From Clostridia bacterium (lineage in GTDB: Bacteria; Bacillota_A; Clostridia; Christensenellales; Borkfalkiaceae): a DNA stretch of 25,884 nt. Position 1 is the stretch's first letter, and every line of letters begins with the position of its first letter. The notes beneath the pieces are model-generated. The model did not search any database. It had not been told where the DNA came from and worked only from the letters and a program-made list of their open reading frames with translations. This document shows, one piece after another, positions 1 to 6,189 of this stretch. The stretch spans positions 1-25,884 of the forward strand of contig JAFTQY010000083.1 of the NCBI GenBank assembly GCA_017462505.1, written 5' to 3'. Position numbers and translations under genes: made by a program.

Positions 1-388
1 TGCCCTCTAAAACGTAGCCGAACTCTTCGCCCTCGTGGGGGATATCGCCCGTCGTAGAGGCGTTTTCGGCAAGCTCGACGTGAATGGGCTCCATCATATT
101 TTTTTGCGCGTTGGGTATCAACCAGTTATGTACAACGCCGTCCGCGTCCTATTCAATAAACTCGTTTTTTGAAAAAACGATCTTTTCTTCCGTTTCTTCT
201 TGGAAAAACTCCGAAAGGTTACTGCCAAGCGCGGATAGAATATCCGTCAAGGTCGCAATCGACGGGCTGTTTAAATTGTTTTCCAGCTGCGAGATATAGC
301 CTTTCGTCAGTTCGCACCGATCGGCTAGCTCTTCTTGGGTCAAACCCTTTTGGTTTCGCATCTGTTTTATTTTTTTGCCTAAATTCAT
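1..388 (-). pseudogene. XRE-family HTH/cupin transcriptional regulator, interrupted by an in-frame TAG; 3' end outside window
   Basis: The first 79 residues are a typical XRE/Cro helix-turn-helix DNA-binding domain (motifs GLTQEELADRCELTKGYISQLEN and PSIATLTDILSALG in two parts of the fold), followed by a linker. The ATG at 388-386 is chosen because a GGAGGGG ribosome binding site lies just upstream (398-392); a TTG four codons further out overlaps that site. The frame meets TAG at 151-149 and then stays open for 49 codons to the window edge. That part reads as the start of a cupin sensor domain (WLIPNAQKNMMEPI, then HEGEEFGYVLEG), so both halves of one HTH-cupin protein are present. In Bacillota such regulators often sit beside polyamine-transport (pot) genes; this is family knowledge and the neighbour is not visible here. 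A truncated HTH-only protein could still be made. TAG is an ordinary terminator of several other genes in the window, so recoding is unlikely; a nonsense mutation or a sequencing error is the best reading. Confidence 0.8.
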
Positions 389-422
389 AAGCCCCTCCAA
401 ATCGGCGTTTTTTTGCTCAAAA

Positions 423-439
423 GTTTAGTAATTGTAAAC
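423..439. promoter_or_regulatory. Operator-like palindrome GTTTA-N7-TAAAC, copy 1
   Basis: A perfect 5+7+5 palindrome, GTTTA then GTAATTG then TAAAC, lies in the 5' untranslated region of the HTH/cupin regulator. The same half-sites recur at 471-487 and 493-509. A symmetric 17-bp site is a usual size for an XRE-family dimer, so autoregulation is inferred. Confidence 0.6.
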
Positions 440-470
440 TTTTTGCTTTGTTTCGCCAATCTTCCGTTTG

Positions 471-487
471 GTTTGTTAAAAATAAAC
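471..487. promoter_or_regulatory. Operator-like palindrome, degenerate copy 2 (GTTTG-N7-TAAAC)
   Basis: Same architecture as the sites at 423-439 and 493-509, with one changed base in the left half-site. It starts 22 bp from copy 3, about two helical turns, which would allow two dimers to bind on one face of the DNA. Confidence 0.5.
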
Positions 488-492
488 GAAAA

Positions 493-509
493 GTTTAGTA
501 AAAATAAAC
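493..509. promoter_or_regulatory. Operator-like palindrome GTTTA-N7-TAAAC, copy 3
   Basis: Perfect half-sites GTTTA and TAAAC flank GTAAAAA. On the minus strand the site lies just downstream of the predicted transcription start (near 517) of the HTH/cupin regulator, a position where a bound repressor would block promoter escape. Function is inferred from position and repetition. Confidence 0.6.
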
Positions 510-523
510 CCAAAAGTGATATA

Positions 524-552
524 ATTATATAAGAAACGCGCGCGTATGTCAA
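524..552 (-). promoter_or_regulatory. Sigma-A promoter of the HTH/cupin regulator
   Basis: Reading the minus strand, TTGACA (552-547) and TATAAT (529-524) are both perfect consensus and separated by exactly 17 bp. The start site would be near 517, giving a leader of about 130 bases that contains three operator-like palindromes. Confidence 0.8.
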
Positions 553-591
553 ACGTTTGTAAGGTATTTTAGAAATATTTTTATATTGTGC

Positions 592-628
592 AAAAAAATA
601 ATCCCCAGCCCGACGAAAGGGTGGGGAA
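592..628 (-). terminator. Second intrinsic terminator downstream of rpsT
   Basis: On the minus strand CCCCACCC pairs with GGGCTGGGG with one bulged base across a 7-base loop, followed by a run containing seven T. It follows the stronger terminator at 672-700 and insulates the HTH regulator promoter from rpsT transcription. Confidence 0.6.
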
Positions 629-671
629 TTTCATGTAAAATTATGATTTTTAACAAAAAAGAAAAATCACG

Positions 672-700
672 AAAAAAGGGGCATGCCATAGGGCATACCC
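672..700 (-). terminator. Intrinsic terminator of rpsT
   Basis: On the minus strand GGGTATGCC, loop CTAT and GGCATGCCC form a 9-bp stem, followed by C and six T. One pair is G-U in the minus-strand RNA but would be an A-C mismatch in plus-strand RNA, which sets the direction. Confidence 0.85.
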
Positions 701-737
701 TCATATTTATAATATGCAGAAATATTATAAAAAGGTT

Positions 738-1001
738 TTAGTTCAAAGACGCAAGCTTTTTCGCCAACTTCGCCTTTCTGTTGTTTGCGTTGTTCTTATG
801 GATAACGCCTTTGGTTACTGCGCCGTCGATAGCGGAAACAGTTTCAGGGAACAACTTCGTAGCGGTTTCCTTGTCGCCTGCTTCAACTGCTGCGAGGAAC
901 TTCTTGACCTGCGTTTTCAAAGCGGATTTGATCGCTTTGTTTCTCATGGTCTTCTTTTCGATAACCAAAACTCTTTTCTTTGCGGATTTAATATTAGGCA
1001 T
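738..1001 (-). CDS. rpsT: Small ribosomal subunit protein bS20
   Basis: An 87-residue, strongly basic protein with the bS20 signature: N terminus MPNIKSAKKRVL, then RNKAIKSALKTQVKKF, and a C-terminal part with GVIHKNNANNRKAKLAKK. bS20 binds 16S rRNA early in 30S assembly. The length matches the family (about 85-90 residues). The start ATG has an AAGGAG site a few bases upstream. The gene is monocistronic: it has its own promoter (1057-1085) and two terminators, and it is divergent from murI. In many Bacillota rpsT is likewise a stand-alone gene. Identification is secure. Confidence 0.97.
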   Translation of the reverse strand: MPNIKSAKKRVLVIEKKTMRNKAIKSALKTQVKKFLAAVEAGDKETATKLFPETVSAIDGAVTKGVIHKNNANNRKAKLAKKLASLN

Positions 1002-1056
1002 AATGATCTCCTTATTTGTCCTTTTTTTTCTTATTCAATACAAAACTGCGTAGATT

Positions 1057-1085
1057 ATTTTAGCATAATTTTTTTTGAAAGTAAA
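1057..1085 (-). promoter_or_regulatory. Probable rpsT promoter (extended -10)
   Basis: On the minus strand TTTACT (1085-1080), a 17-bp spacer, and TAAAAT (1062-1057) preceded by TGC, an extended -10 element. The -35 box is weak, so the call rests on the -10 element, spacing and position upstream of rpsT. Confidence 0.55.
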
Positions 1086-1155
1086 CTGTTTTTCAAGGGA
1101 AAAATGCGAAAAAGAATAAAATTTTCAAAATTTTTCCGTGTTTTTGGAGGTGCGC

Positions 1156-2094
1156 GTGAAAATACCTGTCGGTGGGATTGCTTTTTTCGATAGCGGCGTG
1201 GGCGGATTGACCGTTTTAGACTGCTGTCAAAAACGCTTTGCAAACGAAAAATTTTACTACTTGGGCGATAACGAACGCGCGCCTTACGGCAATCTGCCGC
1301 CCGATTTGATACGCCGCTATGTCCACGAGGCGTTCGACCTGTTCGAGCGCTTGCAGGTCAAAGCCGCCGTTGTTGCCTGTAACACGGTGACGGCTTTATG
1401 TATAGACGAGTTGCGCGCGCGGTATACCTTTCCCATCGTCGGCGCAGAGCCTGCAATTCTATCTGCGGCAAAACGCGGGGGCGAAATTTTCGTCTTGACG
1501 ACCCGCGCAACGTTTAACAGCATGCGTTTTCGCACCCTTTGCGAAAAGGTCCGTCTAAAATACCCGCAGGCGCGTTTAAAGCTGTATTCCTGCGACGGGC
1601 TGGCAGGGGGGATAGAAGAACGTTTCGGCGATAACTTTTACGATTTTACCCGCTTTTTACCACGCGGCTCGCCCGACGCCGTCGTTCTGGGCTGTACCCA
1701 TTATGTATATATTAAGGAAAGAATAAAAAAATTTTATAATTGCGAGGTGTTTGACGGCAACGAAGGGATCGCCCAACGGCTATGCGTACAGCTTTCGTGT
1801 CAAAATTCCGAAAAAAAAGGGCAAACCGAGGGGGTAAAACGACAAAAGACAGAAAAAAGTAGGGACGGGCGACCACTTTTTGCTGGGCGGTTGGGAAGAA
1901 TGGGGATTTTTGACCACTTTTTCCCCTCGAACGAAAAAAACGAAAAAGTTAAGGAAAAAACGAACGAATGTTCGTGTTTAAAAACGCGAAAAAGCCTTGT
2001 AATCAGCGGATTTGCGCCAAAAAACAAAATTTACTTTTTGGGCAGCGGCGGGGCAAAAAACAAACACTTTTACGAACGTATGTTTGTGTTTTGA
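1156..2094 (+). CDS. murI: Glutamate racemase with low-complexity C-terminal insertion
   Basis: Converts L-glutamate to D-glutamate in the cytoplasm for the peptidoglycan stem peptide. The Asp/Glu racemase motifs are all present: FDSGVGGLTVL near the N terminus, ACNTVTAL with catalytic Cys about residue 75, and GCTHY with the second Cys about 180. The GTG at 1156 is chosen because GGAGG (1146-1150) sits 5 bases upstream; frames opening earlier overlap that site. The racemase fold runs to about residue 214. Residues about 215-290 are Lys/Glu/Arg-rich and repetitive and do not resemble the family, while the last 22 residues (KIYFLGSGGAKN...) look like a racemase C terminus again. The total of 312 residues exceeds the usual 260-275 or so. 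The insert DNA carries repeated palindromes and AAAAGTGG boxes. No clear terminator follows, so transcription may run on into mraZ. Confidence 0.92.
   Translation: MKIPVGGIAFFDSGVGGLTVLDCCQKRFANEKFYYLGDNERAPYGNLPPDLIRRYVHEAFDLFERLQVKAAVVACNTVTALCIDELRARYTFPIVGAEPAILSAAKRGGEIFVLTTRATFNSMRFRTLCEKVRLKYPQARLKLYSCDGLAGGIEERFGDNFYDFTRFLPRGSPDAVVLGCTHYVYIKERIKKFYNCEVFDGNEGIAQRLCVQLSCQNSEKKGQTEGVKRQKTEKSRDGRPLFAGRLGRMGIFDHFFPSNEKNEKVKEKTNECSCLKTRKSLVISGFAPKNKIYFLGSGGAKNKHFYERMFVF
1871..1922 (-). promoter_or_regulatory. Two inverted AAAAAGTGGTC boxes inside murI
   Basis: The minus strand carries AAAAAGTGGTC at 1881-1871 and again at 1922-1912, 41 bp apart. The core is the same as the plus-strand AAAAGTGGT boxes at 2098 and 2201 next to mraZ. 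They may be distal MraZ sites or only a by-product of the repetitive insert in murI; the function is unproven. Confidence 0.35.
1960..2087. repeat. Two copies of a short palindrome, ACGAAC-N4-GTTCGT type
   Basis: ACGAAC-GAAT-GTTCGT at 1960-1975 and ACGAAC-GTAT-GTTTGT at 2072-2087 share 14 of 16 bases and the flanking GTTT. Both lie in the low-complexity 3' part of murI. The repetition suggests local duplication or expansion that enlarged the reading frame. Confidence 0.5.
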
Positions 2095-2097
2095 TAT

Positions 2098-2107
2098 AAA
2101 AGTGGTC
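2098..2107 (+). promoter_or_regulatory. MraZ-like box AAAAGTGGTC upstream of mraZ
   Basis: A 10-bp match to the box within the mraZ promoter (AAAAGTGGTT at 2201-2210), lying just after the murI stop codon. It resembles the AAAGTG-type sites reported for MraZ in mycoplasmas. The assignment is an inference from sequence likeness and repetition. Confidence 0.4.
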
Positions 2108-2188
2108 GAGACTACGGAAAAAATAGGTTTTTGTGGTTAAAAAATCCAAAAAAAATCGAAAAAATAGGAAAAATTTTTCTAAAAACAC

Positions 2189-2217
2189 TTGACAATGGTC
2201 AAAAGTGGTTGTATAAT
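2189..2217 (+). promoter_or_regulatory. Promoter of the dcw operon (mraZ promoter)
   Basis: TTGACA (2189-2194) and TATAAT (2212-2217) are both perfect consensus with a 17-bp spacer. The start site would be near 2224, giving a leader of about 50 bases that can form a small hairpin (TTACC-CTCG-GGTAA at 2234-2247) before the GGAGG of mraZ. The next clear terminator is at 13432-13457, so this promoter probably drives ten genes. Confidence 0.85.
2196..2210 (+). promoter_or_regulatory. Putative MraZ operator: TGGTC-N5-TGGTT
   Basis: Two TGGTY pentamers with a 10-bp period (2196-2200 and 2206-2210) lie between the -35 and -10 boxes of the mraZ promoter. The geometry matches the TGGGN repeats separated by 5 bp described for Escherichia coli MraZ, and the second repeat is also part of an AAAAGTGG box. 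Binding here would block RNA polymerase, so negative autoregulation of the operon is likely. Confidence 0.6.
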
Positions 2218-2276
2218 ATAGTCATACTAACTGTTACCCTCGGGTAAAGGCAGAAAAAGCGAAGGAGGAAACGTCT

Positions 2277-2702
2277 ATGTTCAAAGGCTTGGTCGAGCAT
2301 CAGTTAGATGATAAGAATAGATTGCGTATTCCTTCTAAGTTTAAAAAGGAGCTGACGGGGGAAAACGGGGAGCGTTCGTACAGCTTTTTCCGCGGTATGA
2401 ACAGATGTATCTGCGTAATGGCGGACGAGGATTTGGACGAAATGCTTTCATCGGTATCCGAAGAGGCGGTTTCGGAGGCAAACCAAGCGTCGGCGGTCTT
2501 GTTCAGCAGTATATTCTCGGCGGAAGAGGACGCGCAGGGCAGAGTGGTTTTGCCGTCGGTGTTAAAACGCATGGCGGGTATTCAAAAGAATATAATCACG
2601 CTGGGTCGCGGTAGCCGTTTGGAAATCTGGGCGGAAGAAAAATATTACGAATATATCGACGGCGTAGATTACGACGCCGAGCTGAAAAAACTGGGGATAT
2701 AA
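2277..2702 (+). CDS. mraZ: Transcriptional regulator MraZ
   Basis: A 141-residue protein with the two SpoVT/AbrB-like halves of MraZ: MFKGLVEHQLDDKNRLRIP at the N terminus (DxKxRLxIP) and DAQGRVVLP at about 85-93. MraZ forms a ring-shaped oligomer and binds direct repeats at its own promoter, repressing the division and cell-wall operon. The start ATG follows GAAGGAGGAAACG with good spacing. It is first in the operon and ends two bases before rsmH. TGGTY and AAAAGTGG repeats lie in the promoter ahead of it, in keeping with autoregulation. Length is usual for the family. Confidence 0.96.
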   Translation: MFKGLVEHQLDDKNRLRIPSKFKKELTGENGERSYSFFRGMNRCICVMADEDLDEMLSSVSEEAVSEANQASAVLFSSIFSAEEDAQGRVVLPSVLKRMAGIQKNIITLGRGSRLEIWAEEKYYEYIDGVDYDAELKKLGI

Positions 2703-2704
2703 AG

Positions 2705-3643
2705 ATGCTGGAATTTTCGCACAAGCCCGTAATGTTAGAAGAGTGCATGGAGGGGCTGCAATTAAAAGCGGACGGCATTTATTTCGACGGCACAGTCGGC
2801 GGAGGCGGACACTCGTACGAAATATTAAAAAGAACGTCGCCTAACGGCAGACTGATCGCAACCGATCTTGACGACGAGGCGATCGCGGCGGCGACCAACC
2901 GATTAAAAGAATTTGACGGCAGATTTTCAATATACAAATCGAATTATAAGGATTTTGAAGAAGTATTTGAAAAGGCGGACGTAGACAAAATAGACGGCGC
3001 GTTGCTCGATTTTGGGATTTCGTCCCACCAAATCGACGACGAAGAGCGGGGGTTTAGCTACAAAATGGCGGACGCGCCCTTGGATATGCGAATGGACACT
3101 TCGGCGTATCTGACGGCAGAAATCGTCGTCAACACCTACTCGGAAGAAAAGCTCGTCAAAATTTTGAAAAATTACGGCGAAGAAACCTTTGCCAAGCAAA
3201 TCGTTAAAAACATTATTAAATATAGGGAAAAACAACCGTTGAAAACGTCGGGGGAGCTTTCCGAGATTATCAAAAGCAGTATCCCCGCAAAATTCCGTTT
3301 CGGCGCACCTTGCGAAAGAAAGACCTTTCAGGCGCTGCGGATCGAAGTAAACGGCGAGCTTGACGGATTGAGCGATTTGGTGCTCAAACTGACGAGAAGA
3401 TTGAAAAAGGGTGGCAGGATCGCTATTCTCACCTTTCATTCGTTAGAGGACAGAATTGTAAAAGAAGTGTTCAAAGGCTTGGAAAATCCCTGTACCTGTC
3501 CCGGGAACTTTCCCGTTTGCGTATGCGGAAAGAAACCGGAAATCAAAATCGTTACGAAAAAGCCGATCACGGCAAGCTGTGACGAGCTGGAAGACAATTC
3601 CAGAAGTAAATGCGCAAAATTACGAGTGGCGGAACGGCTCTAA
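2705..3643 (+). CDS. rsmH: 16S rRNA (cytosine(1402)-N(4))-methyltransferase
   Basis: Methylates N4 of C1402 in the decoding centre of 16S rRNA using S-adenosylmethionine. Family motifs in order: HKPVML (6-11), the SAM-binding loop DGTVGGGGHS (28-37), DFGISSHQIDDEERGFSY, PLDMRMD, FQALRIEVN and AILTFHSLEDRIVK. A Cys-rich patch (CTCPGNFPVCVCG) follows, a usual feature of RsmH. The length of 312 residues is normal. The start ATG lies two bases after the mraZ stop, so it is translationally coupled; the upstream GGGGAT is a weak ribosome binding site. Also known as mraW. Confidence 0.97.
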   Translation: MLEFSHKPVMLEECMEGLQLKADGIYFDGTVGGGGHSYEILKRTSPNGRLIATDLDDEAIAAATNRLKEFDGRFSIYKSNYKDFEEVFEKADVDKIDGALLDFGISSHQIDDEERGFSYKMADAPLDMRMDTSAYLTAEIVVNTYSEEKLVKILKNYGEETFAKQIVKNIIKYREKQPLKTSGELSEIIKSSIPAKFRFGAPCERKTFQALRIEVNGELDGLSDLVLKLTRRLKKGGRIAILTFHSLEDRIVKEVFKGLENPCTCPGNFPVCVCGKKPEIKIVTKKPITASCDELEDNSRSKCAKLRVAERL

Positions 3644-3708
3644 ACGTCCGCAAATGATAAGAGATAAGGGAAAACGGTAGAAATACAAAAACACGGAGGG
3701 GCAAAACC

Positions 3709-4371
3709 ATGGGACTGGTAAGCGAATATCAGAGAACGCAATTGACGAACGCGGACGTAGAAGCACAAAAGCATAACGCACAGATCAGAGAACGTTATAA
3801 CAGACTTTTGAGCGCGGAAGCGGATCAGCTTGCCTCCGAAACGTATGCGCAAACGCCCGTTAGCGAGGTTCGCGCGTCCGTTCTTGCTCCCGAAGCGCCC
3901 GTCAACGTTACGCCCGTAACGGCAGACACCCCCGTTTTGGAACAAGTGCCTCAGGTGACGGAATTTGTTCGCGAACAGGTAGCCTCGTCCGTATTCACGA
4001 CGGAAAAATTCGAGCGTTTGCAGGAAAATAATCCCGTAATGAACAGCGCGGTAGCGGAAACGATCGCTCCCACGTACGTTGCGCCCGTATTCCAGAGCGC
4101 GGCAACGGCGGCGGTGGAAGTGGAACAGTATTCCCTTTCGTCCTTTGCGAAAAAAGTGATCGCAGGGGTTGGCGCGGCGGTGGTTGCGTTGGTATCGATC
4201 ATCGGTATCAACACGCAAATTATCGGCAACAAAGAGGCGGAGCTCCGTCAGTTGCGCAGCCGTCAGCAAGAACTCGTCAACGAAAATGCGAGAGTGCAGG
4301 AAGAAATCGAAATCGCAACGTCCGAAGACACGATCCGTGCTTGGGCGCAGCAACAAATCAACGGCAATTAA
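3709..4371 (+). CDS. ftsL: FtsL/DivIC-like cell-division protein with long N-terminal region
   Basis: A single-pass membrane protein in the FtsL position between rsmH and ftsI. Residues 1-147 are polar and rich in Ala, Val and Glu, with no domain I recognise. Residues about 149-171 (KVIAGVGAAVVALVSIIG...) form one transmembrane helix. Residues about 173-205 (EAELRQLRSRQQELVNENARVQEEIE) form a leucine-zipper-like coiled coil ending close to the C terminus, as in FtsL/DivIC. FtsL forms a complex with FtsQ/DivIB and DivIC that activates the FtsW-FtsI synthase. At 220 residues it is about twice the usual FtsL length, because of the cytoplasmic part. The start is fixed by GGAGGGG (3694-3700). Sequence identity within this family is low, so the symbol rests on topology and position. 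Confidence 0.75.
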   Translation: MGLVSEYQRTQLTNADVEAQKHNAQIRERYNRLLSAEADQLASETYAQTPVSEVRASVLAPEAPVNVTPVTADTPVLEQVPQVTEFVREQVASSVFTTEKFERLQENNPVMNSAVAETIAPTYVAPVFQSAATAAVEVEQYSLSSFAKKVIAGVGAAVVALVSIIGINTQIIGNKEAELRQLRSRQQELVNENARVQEEIEIATSEDTIRAWAQQQINGN

Positions 4372-4395
4372 GGCAAAAAATAGGAGATAAATCTT

Positions 4396-6147
4396 ATCAA
4401 ACGGAAAAATCATGAATATTCGGTAACGATTTTACGAAAGAGGTTACTCGCCATCAGCTTGGCGGTAACCTTTCTTTTTTTCTTTTTGATCGGGCGTTTT
4501 TTCTACGTGCAGGTGGTATGGAGCGGCGAGCTTGGCTACCGTGCGCTCGATCAATGGACGCGGGAGCTGCCGATCGTGGCGGAGCGGGGCAAGATCACGG
4601 ATAGAAACGGAGTGGTGCTCGCCGACAACACGACGGCGTATACGGTATTTGCCCGTTCCAACGCCGTAAAGGACAAAGCCAAAACGGCGGCGTTGCTTGC
4701 GGGGGCGTTGGGGATAGACGAACAGACGGTCTACGATAAATTGACGGGGAAAAAGGCGTCCGAGATCACCGTCGCTAAAAAAGTGGATAAAGAAAAAATC
4801 GAAAAGCTGTCCGCGCTTTCTTTGGACGGCGTGTATTTTTCGCGGGATAACGTGCGGTATTATCCCAAGGACGACGCGCTTTGTCAGGTGGTCGGGTTTA
4901 CGTCCACGGACAACGTCGGAACGACGGGCGTGGAAAAATATTACGACGGCTATTTATCGGGCAAAAACGGCGAGCTGCTATATGAAACGGACTTGGTCGG
5001 TATCGACGTTAAGGGGAGCGTAGCGACCTATTTACCCGCGGAAAACGGATATAACGTTCAGCTTACGATCGATTACGGAATACAAGAAATCGCGGAAAGC
5101 GCCTTGGAAAAGGTGTCGGCGACCTATTCGCCTCTTTCGGCAGAGTGTATCGTTTTGGACGTGAACACCTTTGAGGTGCTGGCTTTGGCGAACTATCCGT
5201 CGTACAGCTTGAACGAGATTCCGCGCAACGACGCGGAGCTTTTGAACGAGTTGACGAGAAACCGTTTGGTTTGCGATATTTACGAGCCAGGCTCTACCTT
5301 TAAAATTATTACTTCCGCTATCAACTTGGAAGAATATGCGCGCGGAAACAGCAAGGCTTTTTCGCCGAAATACGTATTTAACAGCTCCCGCACGCGATAT
5401 GTGGACGGCACGACGGTCAAATGTTGGAGCAATCATGCCAACGGAAAACACAGCAATCAGACTCTTGCGGAGGCTTTGAATACCAGTTGTAACCCCTGTT
5501 TTACGGACATGGCGTTGTCGTTGGGCAAGGAAACCTTTTATCAGTATTTGTCGGCGTTTGGGTTCGGGCAAAAGACGGGGATCGATTACGGTGGCGAGGC
5601 GTACGGTCTGTTGATGCCCAAAGAGGCGGTGCGCGGGTGCGACCTTGCGCGTATCGGGTTTGGGCAGACGATCGCCGTTTCGGGGATACAGCTTGCCTGC
5701 GCGACGGCGTCGGCTGTCAACGGCGGGTATTATTACACGCCGCGGCTGGTCAAGAGCGTATACGCAGACGACGGGTACGTGTTGATACAAAACGAACCGA
5801 CTTTGCAAAATAGGACGGTCAGCGAAAAGACCTCGGCTCTGCTTGCCGAGATGTTGGAAGGGGTCGTGACGAACGGGAGCGGTAAAAAGGCGTACGTAGA
5901 GGGGTATAAGATCGGCGGTAAAACAGGTACGGCGCAAAAATTTGAAAACGGTCGTATCGCCGTAGGAAAATACGTTTCGTCGTTCGTCGGCTTTTTCCCC
6001 GCCGATAAACCGCAATATCTTGCTCTGGTGATCGTGGACGAACCGCAGGGAGCATATTACGGGAGCGTGGTTGCCGCTCCCTGTGCGCGCGAAATTTTTG
6101 AGGGAATTATTTCGTTGAAAAACATACGTGCGCAAGGACAAGAATAG
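4396..6147 (+). CDS. ftsI: Class B penicillin-binding protein, septal transpeptidase FtsI/PBP2B type, probable ATC start
   Basis: Cross-links septal peptidoglycan outside the membrane, partner of FtsW. From 4396 the protein starts IKRKNHEYSV, then a basic stretch, a transmembrane helix (about 18-36), the dimerisation domain (ERGKITDRNGVVLA), and the transpeptidase domain with STFK (Ser about 300), SCN (about 364) and KTGT (about 509). No PASTA domain follows, so it resembles FtsI rather than SpoVD. It has 583 residues. No ATG, GTG or TTG lies upstream of the membrane helix in this frame (preceding stop at 4381). AGGAG at 4382-4386 is 9 bases from ATC 4396. The first conventional start, TTG 4459, lies inside the helix with no ribosome binding site. 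ATC is therefore the best start, unless the base is an error for ATG. Confidence 0.93.
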   Translation: MKRKNHEYSVTILRKRLLAISLAVTFLFFFLIGRFFYVQVVWSGELGYRALDQWTRELPIVAERGKITDRNGVVLADNTTAYTVFARSNAVKDKAKTAALLAGALGIDEQTVYDKLTGKKASEITVAKKVDKEKIEKLSALSLDGVYFSRDNVRYYPKDDALCQVVGFTSTDNVGTTGVEKYYDGYLSGKNGELLYETDLVGIDVKGSVATYLPAENGYNVQLTIDYGIQEIAESALEKVSATYSPLSAECIVLDVNTFEVLALANYPSYSLNEIPRNDAELLNELTRNRLVCDIYEPGSTFKIITSAINLEEYARGNSKAFSPKYVFNSSRTRYVDGTTVKCWSNHANGKHSNQTLAEALNTSCNPCFTDMALSLGKETFYQYLSAFGFGQKTGIDYGGEAYGLLMPKEAVRGCDLARIGFGQTIAVSGIQLACATASAVNGGYYYTPRLVKSVYADDGYVLIQNEPTLQNRTVSEKTSALLAEMLEGVVTNGSGKKAYVEGYKIGGKTGTAQKFENGRIAVGKYVSSFVGFFPADKPQYLALVIVDEPQGAYYGSVVAAPCAREIFEGIISLKNIRAQGQE

Positions 6148-6189
6148 AATAAAGTAACGGTGTAATTTTTACGGGTAAGGGGGTACGGT

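Noticed and set aside
149..151. In-frame TAG as a recoded sense codon (for example pyrrolysine)
   Set aside because: TAG ends four well-defined genes in the same window at conserved C termini, and no stop-recoding element was recognised.
4459..4461. TTG as the start of ftsI
   Set aside because: It lies inside the membrane helix, has no ribosome binding site at normal spacing, and would remove the conserved basic cytoplasmic tail.
5032..6141. Long minus-strand open frame opposite ftsI (369 codons)
   Set aside because: Arg-rich shadow of the transpeptidase domain with no start signal or family resemblance.
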